Assembly (NCBI RefSeq): GCF_029784135.1
Contig: NC_073746.1
Span: 305,304,665 to 305,368,664, forward strand
Direction: 5' to 3'
From: Toxorhynchites rutilus septentrionalis
Lineage: Eukaryota; Arthropoda; Insecta; Diptera; Culicidae
Length of the DNA: 64,000 nucleotides
In this document: in pieces, positions 46,184 to 56,434 of the stretch
How positions within the stretch are numbered: position 1 is the stretch's first letter
Layout: each line of letters opens with the position of its first letter
Translations under genes and position numbers: made by a program
The notes under the pieces: model-generated
Databases searched by the model: none
What the model was told of the DNA's origin: nothing
Seen by the model: the letters and a program-made list of their open reading frames with translations, nothing else

Positions 46184-46637
46184 CAGGTAAACTTCGATAT
46201 AACGTACATTTCACTTTCAAAATTGTGCGTTGTATCGAATTGTACGTTATATCGAAGCATAATAAAGTACTCTAAAACGTAGTCCATAATACGTTATTAT
46301 GTTGCTGTTTTAGTAAAGTTAATGAATAACTTCAATCAGAAGACGAAGCCAGCCTTTCTCATGATGTTTCCCTTCGTACTGTTGATTAAAGCTTGATTCA
46401 TTTAGAATCCGGAATCACAAAACCAGCTGTATTTCGGAATTGATTGAAGGCACAAAACTTGTTTTAGCATCACAATACGGATAATTCATTGTTCTATCAG
46501 AAAAAAAGTATTGAAAAAAAATTTCCTTCACACTTTTGAAATGTGTACGTTATATCGAGGTAAAATGTACGTTATATCGAGTGACGTTATATCGAGGGAA
46601 CGTTATAACGAGGGTACGTTATATCGAAGTTTCCCTG
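46184..46637. mobile_element. pogo/Tigger-like MITE, copy 2
   Basis: 454 bp flanked by TA (46182-46183 and 46638-46639). Ends as in copy 1 (CAGGTAAACTTCGATATAAC and CAGGGAAACTTCGATATAAC). It differs from copy 1 by few substitutions and lacks the SINE. It is the uninterrupted reference for that insertion. Confidence 0.93.
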
Positions 46638-46639
46638 TA

Positions 46640-47598
46640 TTACTAATGATATTAATTTTACTATTTTAAAAAAATCGGGAAACGTAAGGAAAAACGTTTT
46701 AAACCGCATTTCGTCAGAAAAGATTTGTTTTGACTTGTCCGAGGGTCATGCGATAGCGGCATCTTCACTGATTCAGAACCTGTTCAATTTTGTTGTTTCA
46801 GATAACCAGAAGGGCTGGAATCGTGCACGCCCTGGCGCAACTTTTTTTTGAACCCCTTCACTTCATATACTTGTAACTATTCTAGTTATGAATATTTTTC
46901 TTCCGTTCAATTTTCGTTTTATTGTTAAAAGATAGATGAATAAATAATTGTATAATGGATTGTAAAAAAAAACTCTTTGTTTCATTTTTACGGAGCTCGG
47001 AAAAACATCCGAAATTCGTGTACACAAGAGTACCCCCTTAAATGCGAACATTGGCAACAGCAGGAGATACAAGTTGAAGAATAGGTTTTGGTTTTTCCTG
47101 TTGAGTACCTGATGAGGGTGAAAGAAAATATACGCAAATTTCTCGGGGAATTGTTCATATTTTCAACTCACGGTTCTTTATAATCTGAAAGAGATACATG
47201 TTATGATGTGGCATGTTATATAAGTATCCTAAATGTTTTCAAATATCAGCAATACTTTTGAGACCACTTCACGTTGAATTTCTTCCGCTAGCAGCACATA
47301 CACCGCATCCAATTTTGTCACGCTCTCCGGAACCGATTGTGAAACTCGATATGGTGCGATTGGATTGGATCTCGTTACTAACAAGATGCTAACAAGGTGC
47401 AATTCAATTACGTTTATTATTTTCCCCGAGTGAAGTTTTTATTTGCAAATCAGTTGCCATATATGCACGTGTTGCATTGAGCCCGAGAAGGAGAATATCT
47501 TCCATTTGAGAACGACGAACGACATTACTAAATTCACTGAATTTCCAAGCAGCTCCATTGGCTAAGCTTCATCATATTTGCAGCCCGTAGTATCGACC
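46640..47598. other. No recognisable gene
   Basis: Continuation of the DNA into which MITE copy 2 inserted, then AT-rich sequence without supported ORFs up to the minus-strand LTR. Confidence 0.4.
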
Positions 47599-47747
47599 TG
47601 TAAAGTTTCGATTTCGGTAGTTTGATGATCAAGAATCGATTCCCATCTTTATTCCACGCATCATCTCTTATCTTCGAAGCACTAATCTAACTCATTTGTT
47701 CATGCAAAATCGACATAAAATCGGTATCGGCTTGTAAATCGATACTA
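47599..47747 (-). repeat. 3' LTR of the old minus-strand Gypsy-like element
   Basis: Starts TGTAAAGTTTCG on the plus strand and is similar to 60737-60915. The inner limit is approximate. The plus-strand 'tctttccctaac' at 47762-47773 is its polypurine tract on the coding strand. Confidence 0.65.
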
Positions 47748-47910
47748 TAGTTGATACTATAGTTCTTTCCCTAACGATAATAGCTACACAATTCACGAAT
47801 GAACTCGTATTTCTAATACTAACATTTTTTCTAAAATCAAGCAATTGCAATATAATATTCAATTCAATATTCGAATGAACGAAGGTTCATCTAATATGAC
47901 AGTGTACAAT

Positions 47911-49285
47911 TCATGCGTATACAAAATCATGGTTCATTTTCAGCTTTTTGATTTGCGAAAATCTTCGTAGCTTTGGAAGAGTAGTCTCTGGATCTATCAA
48001 TGATTCTATGTTTGGGTTCTCGTTGTTATTCGATGTTGATGACGTTTGATCTTGCAGAGATCTTGCGTATTCATCATCCACCGTTACCACCCTTTTCCTC
48101 TTTGTTGAGGTAATTGGGACCAATGAACATATGTGATTATTTTTCAACCACACCTTGTCTCCTGGCTTCAAACTATCAAATGGATCTTTTTTGACTAGTG
48201 TTTCGTTTGGTACTGTCACTATATCAGTTTGGTTTTTACAACTAGCAGGGCTTTTAACCAGTTGTCTTGAATAATGATTTTTAGGGTTGATAAGATCTAC
48301 TAACATCTTTGGTTTAAATTTGTTAATTTTCTCAGATGGATGAATACTATCTTTCGTCACACAAGTATTTAGGAAGTTCGTCAAAAAGTAAGTAATCTGG
48401 TCTTCCATATCCCACTTTCGAATCTCTGGCTCTAGTAGATTTTTTTTTTCCAAAACATCTTTCACCAGCCTTACCATTCTCTCAGCCTGACCATTGTTGG
48501 ATGGATTGTAAGGGGGACTTTTTAAAACAATTATTCCCTGTCGCTCAAGAAAGATTATGGATGTTGTGGAATTGGATGGAGGTAAACCAAAATAAGCAAA
48601 GATTTTGGTGAACCTTCGAATAACTTTTGAAGCATCAGTGTCATTCCTCATCCATTTTATTTCCAACCATTTAGAAATGCTATTTACGATGAGCAGGAAA
48701 ATTTATTGTTCAAAGTAAAAGAAATCTGCGTGTAATCTACTAAATGGTCGCGTTGTTGGAATCCACTGTGATGTTATGTTTGGTTTTGGTACAGAAGACA
48801 TTTTTGTACAGGTATCAACATTTCCTACAAAGTCTTCAATGTCTTTATTCAGACCAGGCCAGTAGATAGTTCGTCTTGCCAGTTGTTTAATTTTTACAAT
48901 CCCAGAATGGTTGACATGCAGCATGCGGAGTAATTTGTTTCTAAGGTTTGTGGAATAACAACACGATCTTAAAACATCAAACAATCTTCTACTATTTCAA
49001 GATCATACTGATTCGCGTGAACATTTAAAAATGTTTCATCAAATTTAGGTGGCCAACCATTCTGAACGAAAGACAGCAACTTTACCAGCAGTGGATCATT
49101 TAATGTTTCACTGGCAATTTTAGGAAAAAGGCATGGGTAACTCACCGGTGAGGTTGAGACTCTTGATGTATTCAACATCGCACTCTTTGGGAACTTCTTG
49201 TTTCAGAGGGAAACGTGAGCAAAAGTCAGCATTTCCCATTTTTGCTGATAAAAAATAAATGGAGTATAAATGGAGTTTCCTCCTG
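47911..49285 (-). pseudogene. Old Gypsy-like element: end of RNase H and integrase
   Basis: After the RNase H end (GNADFCSRFPLKQ, about 49230) comes an integrase zinc-binding region (HVNHSG...; CTKM has lost the second Cys of the usual Cys pair), then a core-domain start with LHADFF (first Asp). The region that should carry the second Asp is disrupted after FAYFGLPPSN, and the GQAERM block (catalytic Glu) follows. The carboxyl tail has GDKVWLKNN. Stops at about 48967 and 48703 break the frame. Integrase would insert cDNA into chromosomes; this one is dead. Confidence 0.85.
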
Positions 49286-49610
49286 TGTTAGTGCAACGTC
49301 AGCCAGAGACAGTCGCGAGTCATCAAAATATCATTCAACGATGAACATTCTCACGCCACAATAGCGATCACGCCATCCGGACCATTCCCAGATAATATCA
49401 ACATAACTCGCCACCGTTCCCATCGCATCGTTCCCAAAAAATATGTAGTATGTGAAATGTGAAGATAAACAAAAATTGTAAACCATTTGATGTGTATAAA
49501 AGCAGGGACAATCATTGTGAAGAGATCGTTATTAGTTCTGACTCGAATGAAGTGGGAGCTTAACTCCAAAAAAAATTGTTTTTATTAGCCTAGGTCCGAA
49601 AGTTATTAAC
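49286..49610. mobile_element. Solo LTR inserted in the old Gypsy-like element
   Basis: 325 bp between 5-bp repeats TCCTG (49281-49285 and 49611-49615). It starts TGTTAGTGCAACG and ends GTTATTAAC; the short TGTTA/TTAAC inverted tips fit an LTR whose last A is lost. It has a TATA-like 'tataaaagcaggg' at about 49497. The RNase H frame of the host element (YTDHKPLVGIFGKTG) continues on the other side. The 5-bp duplication and TGTT start suggest BEL/Pao or Ty3/Gypsy origin; the element itself was lost by LTR recombination. Confidence 0.7.
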
Positions 49611-50128
49611 TCCTGTTTTACCAAAAATTCCCACTAACGGCTTGTGATCAGTATACACTGTGAATTTTCAGATAGTACATACAAACGCCAATGCCTCCAA
49701 ATGCAATATTGGACATCTTTTGGGATTCATTCAATGAAAAGGACGTAAAACAGATCGATTTTTCTACTCCTTCGATCACATGAGCAAGAACCTCTTCCAA
49801 ACCGCAAATACAGGTATCAGAATCCACGACTAACGGTTTTTCAGGGTCAAAATATTCTAGAAGGTTAGCGTTTAGCAACTGAGTTTAGCTAACCTCGAAA
49901 GCTTCTTGACAATCATTTGTCCATAAAAATCTGACATTTTTCCTCAGGAGGTTGTATAGCGCACTAAGTTTGGCTGATGAATGTGGAATGAATTTCCCAT
50001 AATAGTTTACTAGTCCCAAATATGCTTTCAATTCAGATGCATTGGCAGCGACTTTAGCATCTTTAATTGTTGCTAGTTTATCTGGACTCACTAATAATCC
50101 CCTAATTGTAATGATATGTCCTAAGTAC
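49611..50128 (-). pseudogene. Old Gypsy-like element: RT thumb and RNase H
   Basis: From 50128 downward: LGHIITI, then SPDKLATIKDAKV, KAYLGLVNYYGKFIP (RT connection typical of Ty3/Gypsy), PLVVDSDTCICGLEEVL (RNase H start; the usual Asp-Ala-Ser is altered), then VYTDHKPLVG. A stop lies near 49884. The upstream part of the RT lies beyond two inserted elements, at 55770-55835 and above 59498. Confidence 0.87.
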
Positions 50129-50343
50129 TGTCGGAATCCATATTGGTCCTTTTCATATCATCACCCTTAACTAGTAACCCTAACAGAGTAACAGCTGAAG
50201 AACCGGCAGCACAGAAACGTAACGGAAGTTAGTTAAAGTGTGGCAGCAATCGAGTATGGTTGTACCGTAAACGAATGAGAAATATAAAGAGTTTTTATAA
50301 GTGAATATTCCTTCGTCGTTCAATTCAATAATAATATCCGACA
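50129..50343 (+). repeat. 5' LTR of the Ty3/Gypsy element
   Basis: Starts TGTCGGAATCC and ends ATATCCGACA, with short inverted tips TGTCGG/CCGACA. It contains 'aatataaagag' at about 50281, a possible TATA region. It is matched by 55550-55764. Confidence 0.95.
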
Positions 50344-51451
50344 TAGTTGGCGACGAGGATAAATAAAAAAAAACTTATTTTGTGCGATAGTGGTTTTTGT
50401 GCGCGAAAAAAACTGTTTTCTACAGCTGAAAATCCGATAGTTTTTTTCATTGTTCGTTGGAAGGGGCGAAGGCCCAGAAAAAAAGAGGTTAGAATCGAGG
50501 CGTGGATGAAGGTAAGAACAAAGAGTGAAAAAAAAACTACGACGAAAATGGGTTTTTGTGATTGTGTTAGAAATGGTTCCCAATGTTTTCCGTACATATA
50601 ATATTATGTTATAACGGGATGAGCCAAATAAAAAAAAATCTCCTGCTGAGTGGTGAAACGCATAAGCAGAGCTGGGCGGCGGTGATGTCATTGTGAAGCA
50701 CTAATTGACGAGAGTGGTTGATGATGTTATGATTTGTTTTGTCCTGGTGAATTTGTAACTGTTAGTATCGAATATTTGTTATTGGTTTTGCATACAGGAT
50801 TGATGGTTGTTCGCAAACAATGAAGGAGTTTTCTTAGTGGAGAGTTATGTGAACGGGCAGGTTGTGGGCTTCCTTGTAAGAAAGAAGGGCTGTGTGCCAT
50901 TACTGTGTGCTTTAACATGAGAGCTTGGTTATGTACCTGTATTGGGCTGTGTGCCGTAAGAAAAGTAGGTAATTACCCTATAAGTCTATGAGCTGTGTGC
51001 TCTACATGAAAAGGTTGTTCAGATACCTAGATCATAGAAGACATGGGTCGTGTGCTTCTGAGAGAGGTTCGGCAGTGTGCCCAAATGAAACATTGCTGTG
51101 TGCTTTGAGAAAAGTTCATTGCTGTGTGCTTTAAGGAAGGCTATTATGTACCACAACGAGGCAAAGGCTGTATGAATCAGGAAATTTCCGCTTTGTGTAT
51201 ACAATGATTTTGGCTAAGTGCCCTCAAAACGGACGGGATTAAGTTTAGTGATGAAAAATAAAAATTTGGAAAAAGATATACTGCGTTTTATTAAATTACA
51301 TTATACACATTACTGTTTTATTACATTCTATTGGGTTCGTAAAGAAATAATTAAAAATCCTACGGAAAACATTGGGAAAATTAGAAAAAAAGAATGAATG
51401 CTTCGTATGGAAATTCTTCATAATGAAAGATTATTATAGTAATTTCACAGG
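50344..51451 (+). promoter_or_regulatory. 5' leader with primer-binding site, GCTGTGTGC repeats and splice-like sites
   Basis: A 1.1-kb untranslated leader. The primer site is at 50348. A good splice donor (ATGAAG|GTAAGA) lies at 50511/50512 and a good acceptor (TTTCACAG|G) at 51450/51451, one base before the Gag ATG, so a 939-nt leader intron is possible. Between them the phrase GCTGTGTGC or close variants occurs at least seven times (50888-51146). Such repeats could serve in RNA packaging or Gag binding. Both functions are inferred. Confidence 0.5.
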
Positions 51452-53149
51452 ATGTCTGCACAGAGTCGTATCAAACCATTTGATGCTGCTGGAGAGACCA
51501 GTAGCCTTCCGGAACAATGGGAAACATGGAAAAACGATTTAGACTCCTTTTTCCTGGCTCGTAATATCGAAGCGCAGCGAGAGAAGAAAGCACAGTTGGC
51601 GTATCTGAGAGGACCAGGGTTGCAGGAGATACTACGTCACCTTCCTGGGGTAAACCAAGTACCGCATGTGACCGACGATCCTCCGTATTATGATGTGGCC
51701 ATACAATGCCTGGATAACTTTTTCGAACCATTTCGCCGTAAGACGTACGAGCGGCATCTCTTCCATCAGATTGTTCAGCAACAGGATGAAAGGTTTACGG
51801 ACTTTGTAATGCGGCTGCGGAAGCAGATTGCTAGATGCAGTTACAATCCGAGTGTTGTGGACGAGTTAATTGCGGATCGCATCGCTCAAGGATGCAAATC
51901 ACAAGAACTTAGAACGAAATTTCTTCAGAAGGATAGAACTCTCGACGAAATCATCGCGTTGGGTACGAGCCTGGCCGATTCATTCAATCAGTCCAGGGAA
52001 CTTGGAAAACCGTATATGCATTCAAGACCAGATTCTCGATCTGAACATGAGGTTAATTGGGTCACAAAAAAACGTTTACGTTCAGTTGGTGACCACAGTT
52101 CGAGTAATTCTACAACAAATCGTTTTCGAACAAACAACCACGCCTGTTACAGTTGTGGCCGTCGAGGACACGTGCAAGGTCCCGCAAAACAGACGAAGTG
52201 TGCTGCCTGTGGAAAAACAGGACATTGGGCCAAAAGATGTTATAGTACTGGACATTGTGTTAAGCGCCGTCAAGATGATTCAACCCCGGTAACAAAGGCC
52301 AAACGGATTCGAGCGATCTCTGAGGAAATTGGAAAGGAACAGGAGAAAGATTTCGTGTTCTACGCTATGGGCCCAAACGTTTTCAACTTTGAGGTTGGTG
52401 GAGTTGACATACCCATGACAATCGACTCAGGAGCCGATGCGAACATCATCACAAGGGACATTTGGGAGCAAATGAAGGAGGCAGGAGTAAAAGTGAAAAA
52501 TACAACTACGAAAGCTGATCGAACGCTTATGGCATATGCTGATAAGCCGTTGAGAATTGCGGGAATGTTCTGTTCAGAGATCGAGGCGGCAACCAACAAG
52601 GCTGATGCGAAATTTTATGTTGTGGAAGATGGTCAACGCTGCTTGCTTGACGATCGAACAGCCAAAAATCTGCAAGTATTGAAGGTTGGATACGATGTAG
52701 AAGCAATTAGAGCACGCTTTAGTTCACCGTTTCCAAAAATCCGTGGAGTGATTGTGGAGATACCGATTGATGAACAAGTTCAGCCTGTACAACAAGCGTA
52801 CAGACGGCCACCAATCGCGATGGAGAGAATGATCGAGGAAAAACTAGATTCTCTTCTAGAATTGGATATCATCGAACTTGCTCCAGGACCGTCCCCTTGG
52901 GTATCGCCATTTGTACCAGTCCTTAAGGATACAGGTGAAGTCAGACTCTGTGTCGATATGCGCCGGGAAAATCAAGCGGTTTTGCGAGAAACTCACCCGT
53001 TACCACTGATAGAGGAGTTGTTGTCATCGGTGTCTGGTGCTGTCCTTTTCTCGAAAATCGACATCAAGGACGCGTACCACCAAGTGGAGATATCCGAGCG
53101 TTCTCGACCAATCACAACATTCATTACGAAGCGTGGTCTTTACAGGTAG
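51452..53149 (+). CDS. Ty3/Gypsy Gag-protease-RT(start) polyprotein
   Basis: 565 codons from MSAQSRIKPFD. Residues 20-200 are Gag-like (capsid-type helices; phrase FTDFVMRLRKQIARC). Zinc knuckles at about 231-264: the second is canonical (CAACGKTGHWAKRC), the first (CYSCGRRGHVQG) lacks the usual final Cys spacing. The aspartic protease active site, DSGA, is at about 326. RT begins near 430 and includes PSPWVSPFVPV, RLCVDMR and FSKIDIKDAYHQ (first catalytic Asp, about 535). The frame then meets TAG at 53147-53149, three bases into an intron-like interruption. Gag and protease continue directly into RT without frameshift, unusual compared with families that use one. Confidence 0.93.
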   Translation: MSAQSRIKPFDAAGETSSLPEQWETWKNDLDSFFLARNIEAQREKKAQLAYLRGPGLQEILRHLPGVNQVPHVTDDPPYYDVAIQCLDNFFEPFRRKTYERHLFHQIVQQQDERFTDFVMRLRKQIARCSYNPSVVDELIADRIAQGCKSQELRTKFLQKDRTLDEIIALGTSLADSFNQSRELGKPYMHSRPDSRSEHEVNWVTKKRLRSVGDHSSSNSTTNRFRTNNHACYSCGRRGHVQGPAKQTKCAACGKTGHWAKRCYSTGHCVKRRQDDSTPVTKAKRIRAISEEIGKEQEKDFVFYAMGPNVFNFEVGGVDIPMTIDSGADANIITRDIWEQMKEAGVKVKNTTTKADRTLMAYADKPLRIAGMFCSEIEAATNKADAKFYVVEDGQRCLLDDRTAKNLQVLKVGYDVEAIRARFSSPFPKIRGVIVEIPIDEQVQPVQQAYRRPPIAMERMIEEKLDSLLELDIIELAPGPSPWVSPFVPVLKDTGEVRLCVDMRRENQAVLRETHPLPLIEELLSSVSGAVLFSKIDIKDAYHQVEISERSRPITTFITKRGLYR

Positions 53150-53230
53150 ATGTGTTGAATTGTTTCGACAATAAAATATTGTAATTTTTAAGGATTTTGT
53201 TTCTATTTTATTTAATTTTGAATATCATAG
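53146..53230 (+). other. Intron-like 85-bp interruption in the reverse transcriptase
   Basis: Begins GTAGATGTG after CAG and ends TATCATAG before GTACAAG. It has a T-rich tract (TTTGTTTCTATTTTATTTAA) before the AG. Its removal leaves the RT frame in phase exactly where the conserved RT motif should continue. Every position needed for GT-AG splicing is present. It has an in-frame stop, so unspliced RNA gives only Gag-protease and truncated RT. Confidence 0.7.
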
Positions 53231-54329
53231 GTACAAGCGTTTGATGTTCGGGGTCAGCTGAGCTCCTGAACTATTTCAGAAAGTGATGGAGACGATCACT
53301 GTAGGTCTCGATGGAGTTATTGTCTATCTGGATGACGTTGTGGTATTCGCGAGAAGTAAGAAAGAACACGATAGACGATTAGAGGCTGTACTCAAACGCC
53401 TTTCGGAGTACGATATTCTTCTCAACAAAGCGAAGTGTGTGTATGGGGTTGAAACATTAGAATTCCTTGGTCATCAGCTTGCAGTCAATGGAGTTCGACC
53501 TACTGAGAGCAGAATGGCGGCCATTCAGAAATTTCGTGAACCACAAAATGTGTCAGAGCTGCGAAGCTTCCTTGGATTAATTTGTTACGTGGGTAGATTC
53601 GTTCCGAACCTTGCTTCTAAAACCGAGCCACTGAGACGGTTACTTCGATCGGGAGTGCCATTCAAATGGACGCGCACGGAGAATGAAGCCTTCCAAGAAA
53701 TTAAAAATACTATTTCGAAAACTCACCATCTTGGATTTTTCATTCCAAAGGATCGAACGAAACTAATGACAGACGCAAGCGCAACCGGATTAGGAACAGT
53801 TCTCCTTCAAGAGGATGCTAAAGGAAATACTAGAGTGATCGCTTACGCCAGTAAGTCACTGACAAGTTTGGAAATGAAATACTTTCAAACCGAACGCGAA
53901 GCGTTATCACTTGCTTGGGGCGTGGAGAAGTTTCGACTGTACCTCCTGGGAATTAAGTTTACACTATTGACCGACTGTAAGGCACTTAAATTTCTCTTCA
54001 GTCCGAGATCCAAGCCATGTCCAAGGATTGAAAGATGGGTCTTGAGGTTACAAAATTATACGTATGATGTAGAGCATATTCCTGGATCTGCAAATCTGGC
54101 CGACGTTTTTTCAAGACTTTGTGCATCACCACCGGAACCGTTCGACGAAACAGGAGAAGAATGCATCCGTAACATCGTGGAACAAGTGTTACCAGTGGCG
54201 GTGACAATGCAGGAAATACAGGACGAGACTTCAAATGATGACGACATTCAAGAAGTTCAGACGGCTCTTCAATCGGGATCGATAGAAACCATGCTGAAAG
54301 GGAGTACAAATCCTATGGAAATGAACTAA
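53231..54329 (+). pseudogene. Ty3/Gypsy RT (catalytic part) and RNase H
   Basis: Resumes at YKRLMFG, has a TGA about 10 codons in (near 53260, where a Cys or Ser is expected before APELFQ), then VYLDDVVVF with the RT catalytic YLDD (53325). LGHQLAVNG, FLGLICYVGRFVP and PFKWT mark the RT thumb and connection. RNase H follows: LMTDASATGLG (about 53764), YASKSL, TEREALSLAW, LTDCKALKFL. The frame then ends at 54327-54329 because of a one-base shift near 54300. RNase H removes the RNA strand after copying. Only the TGA and the shift disable this part. Confidence 0.92.
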
Positions 54330-55536
54330 GTAGTGCTAATGATGTTCTGTTGAGAGGAAATCGACTTGTAGTACCTGAGAAGTTAAGAGAAAGAGTTTTG
54401 GCCTTAGCTCACGAAGCGCATCCTGGAATTTCGGCTATGAAGCGTCGTCTGCGTCAGAAGGTTTGGTGGCCTGCTATTGAAAAACAGGTTGAAGTTTTCA
54501 TAAAACGGTGTAAGCAATTTATTCTTGTGTCTTCCCTTGGACCGCCGGAACCTGTGAAGTGCACAAGAATGCCAGAGAAGCCATGGGTGTATATAGCAGT
54601 GGACTTCATGGGACCTCTCCCGTCGGGGCATACACTCTTCGTGTTAGTGGATTACTTTAGCAGATTTACAGAAGCCGTAGTCATGAAGCAAACGACGGCA
54701 AAACGAACTGTGCAGGCTCTGCATGAAACATTTTGCAGATTTGGAGTCCAGAGTCAATTAAATCTGACAACGGACCCCAGTTCGTCAGCGAGGAAATTAA
54801 GTCTTTTTGTCATGAATATGGAGTCATACAAAGAAGAACTACACCGTATTGGCCGCAAGCAAACGGTGAAGTTGAGCGGGCCAACGGTACGATTCTAAAA
54901 CATTTGAAGATAAGTCAGCAATCAGGAAGTCCAGATTGGATGTGGGACCTTAGATCGTTCTTGCTGATGTATAACTCTACACCTCATGCAACGACTGGAG
55001 TAGCGCCGTCCGTATTGATGTTCAATAGAACCCTGCTAGAGAAACTGCCTCATTTCAATGGACAGCCATGTCGCGCGGAAGAAGAGGAGATTAGAGACAA
55101 AGACTGGGAGAGGAAGATGAAGGACGCGGAATATGCGAATTCGAAACGTCACGCAAAAACTACTGCGATCAGAGAAGGGGATATAGTTGTGGCTAAGTGA
55201 ACTTTTCGGGAAAATAAACTCTCAACAACTTATGCGACAGAAGAATTCCTGGTGACGAAACTTGTAGGATCAGATGCAACGCTTCGATCTATCGGTTCTG
55301 GAAGAACATTACATCGTAACGTAGCCCATCTTAAAACGCTGCCATCGACAGAGCCTATTTCACCAGACGATCAGATGGCAGAAGAATCTCAAACCGGTAG
55401 TAACAACACTGGTATTGGAAGCAGAGGAAGCAGCTCTGGCCTAGGGCAAGGAAACCCGATAGAACGATCTGTACGAGTACAACGCAAACCCGCATACCTT
55501 AGGGATTATCAGACAAATGCCGTTAACATCTTTTAA
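54300..55536 (+). pseudogene. Ty3/Gypsy integrase, frameshifted
   Basis: The frame from about 54302 gives the zinc-binding region (LAHEAHPGISAMKRRL, then RCKQF where Cys-x-x-Cys is expected) and the core start VAVDFMGPLP (first Asp). One base is lost near 54749; in the next frame are SDNGPQF (second Asp) and, 35 residues on, the Glu of NGEVER, the DD35E pattern. A TGA at 55198-55200 interrupts the carboxyl domain, whose tail runs to 55536 (GRTLHRNVAHLKTLP). Integrase would insert the cDNA; this copy is inactive. Confidence 0.92.
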
Positions 55537-55549
55537 AGTGTAGGGAGGA

Positions 55550-55764
55550 TGTCGGAATCCATATTGGCCCTTGTAATATCATCACCCTTAACTAGTAACC
55601 CTAACAGAGTAACAGCTGAAGAACCGGCAGCACTGAAACGTAACGGAAGTTAATTAAAGTGTGGCAGCAAACGAGTATGGTTGTACCGTAAACGAATGAG
55701 AAATATAAAGAGTTTTTATAAGTGAATATTCCTTGGTCGTTCAATTCAATATTAATATCCGACA
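55550..55764 (+). repeat. 3' LTR of the Ty3/Gypsy element
   Basis: Matches 50129-50343 with about eight substitutions. A purine-rich tract, AGTGTAGGGAGGA, lies directly upstream. Followed by the AGTAC duplication. Confidence 0.95.
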
Positions 55765-55769
55765 AGTAC

Positions 55770-55835
55770 GGTAGGCTGGATACAAAAACTTGCATTTTTC
55801 CCAATTCACCATTAACATTAAAGTGCAGTTTGCTG
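55770..55835 (-). pseudogene. Old Gypsy-like element: 66-bp RT remnant between two insertions
   Basis: The minus strand gives VNWEKCKF and, after a one-base shift in a T-run, VSSLPY, which is RT sequence expected just before LGHIITI at 50128. It is thus the only piece of the host element left between the Ty3/Gypsy and the non-LTR insertions. Confidence 0.8.
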
Positions 55836-56434
55836 GCCCACCATCAAATACCGACCATCCAATTGCTGGCCTCTCGGTCCCGAAATACATCAATTTCAGG
55901 AAGGGCGAAACAATCAACCCGTACCGAGCAGAAAATCAGCCGCATTGCAACAGCACCCAATCAACGTCAAACGCAAATTCCACTCCGCTAACACTTGTGG
56001 AATCGAATTCAGCACCTGGAGAAGGCTCTCCTCTTCTGGACCCAATGCGACCTCCTATAATAAGAATTACGGTGCAATCTGCTGCCGGCGACAGACGCTT
56101 TTTGAAGGCACGCCTACGGGACTCGAAAATAATGGACACAGTGAGGACGTATCTGTCCTTCCTCCACGACCAAACAACGGCTGTTTGTATTCGTGGAATT
56201 ACAAGAACTAGTGCATCAGTAATGCTCGCAGCTGAAGGTCTACCAACAGACACAAACCTTTTGCGTGAAATTTTCCTGGAAGTACACGAAGAGCTGGGAG
56301 TTTCACGCATTGACGCCTTGGCAGACCTCACATCACACCGAGCATTCCTGTCCAGTGAACACACGCAACGGCTACAACATGCTAGGGAAGCATCTACAAA
56401 GTTCTACAGTCCGCTAAATTTTCAACGACGTTGA
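55836..56434 (+). CDS. Non-LTR ORF1, 5'-truncated
   Basis: About 199 codons open from the element's first base to TGA at 56432-56434. It has a polar, Ser/Thr/Asn-rich start and then a folded-looking region (IIRITVQSAAGDRRFLKARL through VHEELGVSRIDAL). I see no zinc knuckles or coiled coil. By position it should be the RNA-binding ORF1 protein. The ATG at 55790 belongs to flanking DNA and is not the native start. Confidence 0.6.

Larger units (their letters stand above)
50129..55764 (+). mobile_element. Complete Ty3/Gypsy LTR retrotransposon (plus strand)
   Basis: 5636 bp with 215-bp LTRs and a perfect 5-bp target duplication, AGTAC (50124-50128 and 55765-55769), inside the RT gene of the older minus-strand element. 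The primer site TGGCGACGAGGAT at 50348 fits the 3' end of a Ser tRNA. A polypurine tract (TGTAGGGAGGA) precedes the 3' LTR. Gene order is Gag, protease, RT, RNase H, integrase. There is no env-like ORF. The LTRs differ at about 8 of 215 positions, so insertion is old but not ancient. The pol frame is interrupted by an intron-like 85 bp, stop codons and two frameshifts. Confidence 0.95.

Noticed and set aside
50320..50691. Minus-strand ORFs in the Ty3/Gypsy leader
   Set aside because: No domain; they lie opposite the primer site and leader of a plus-strand element.
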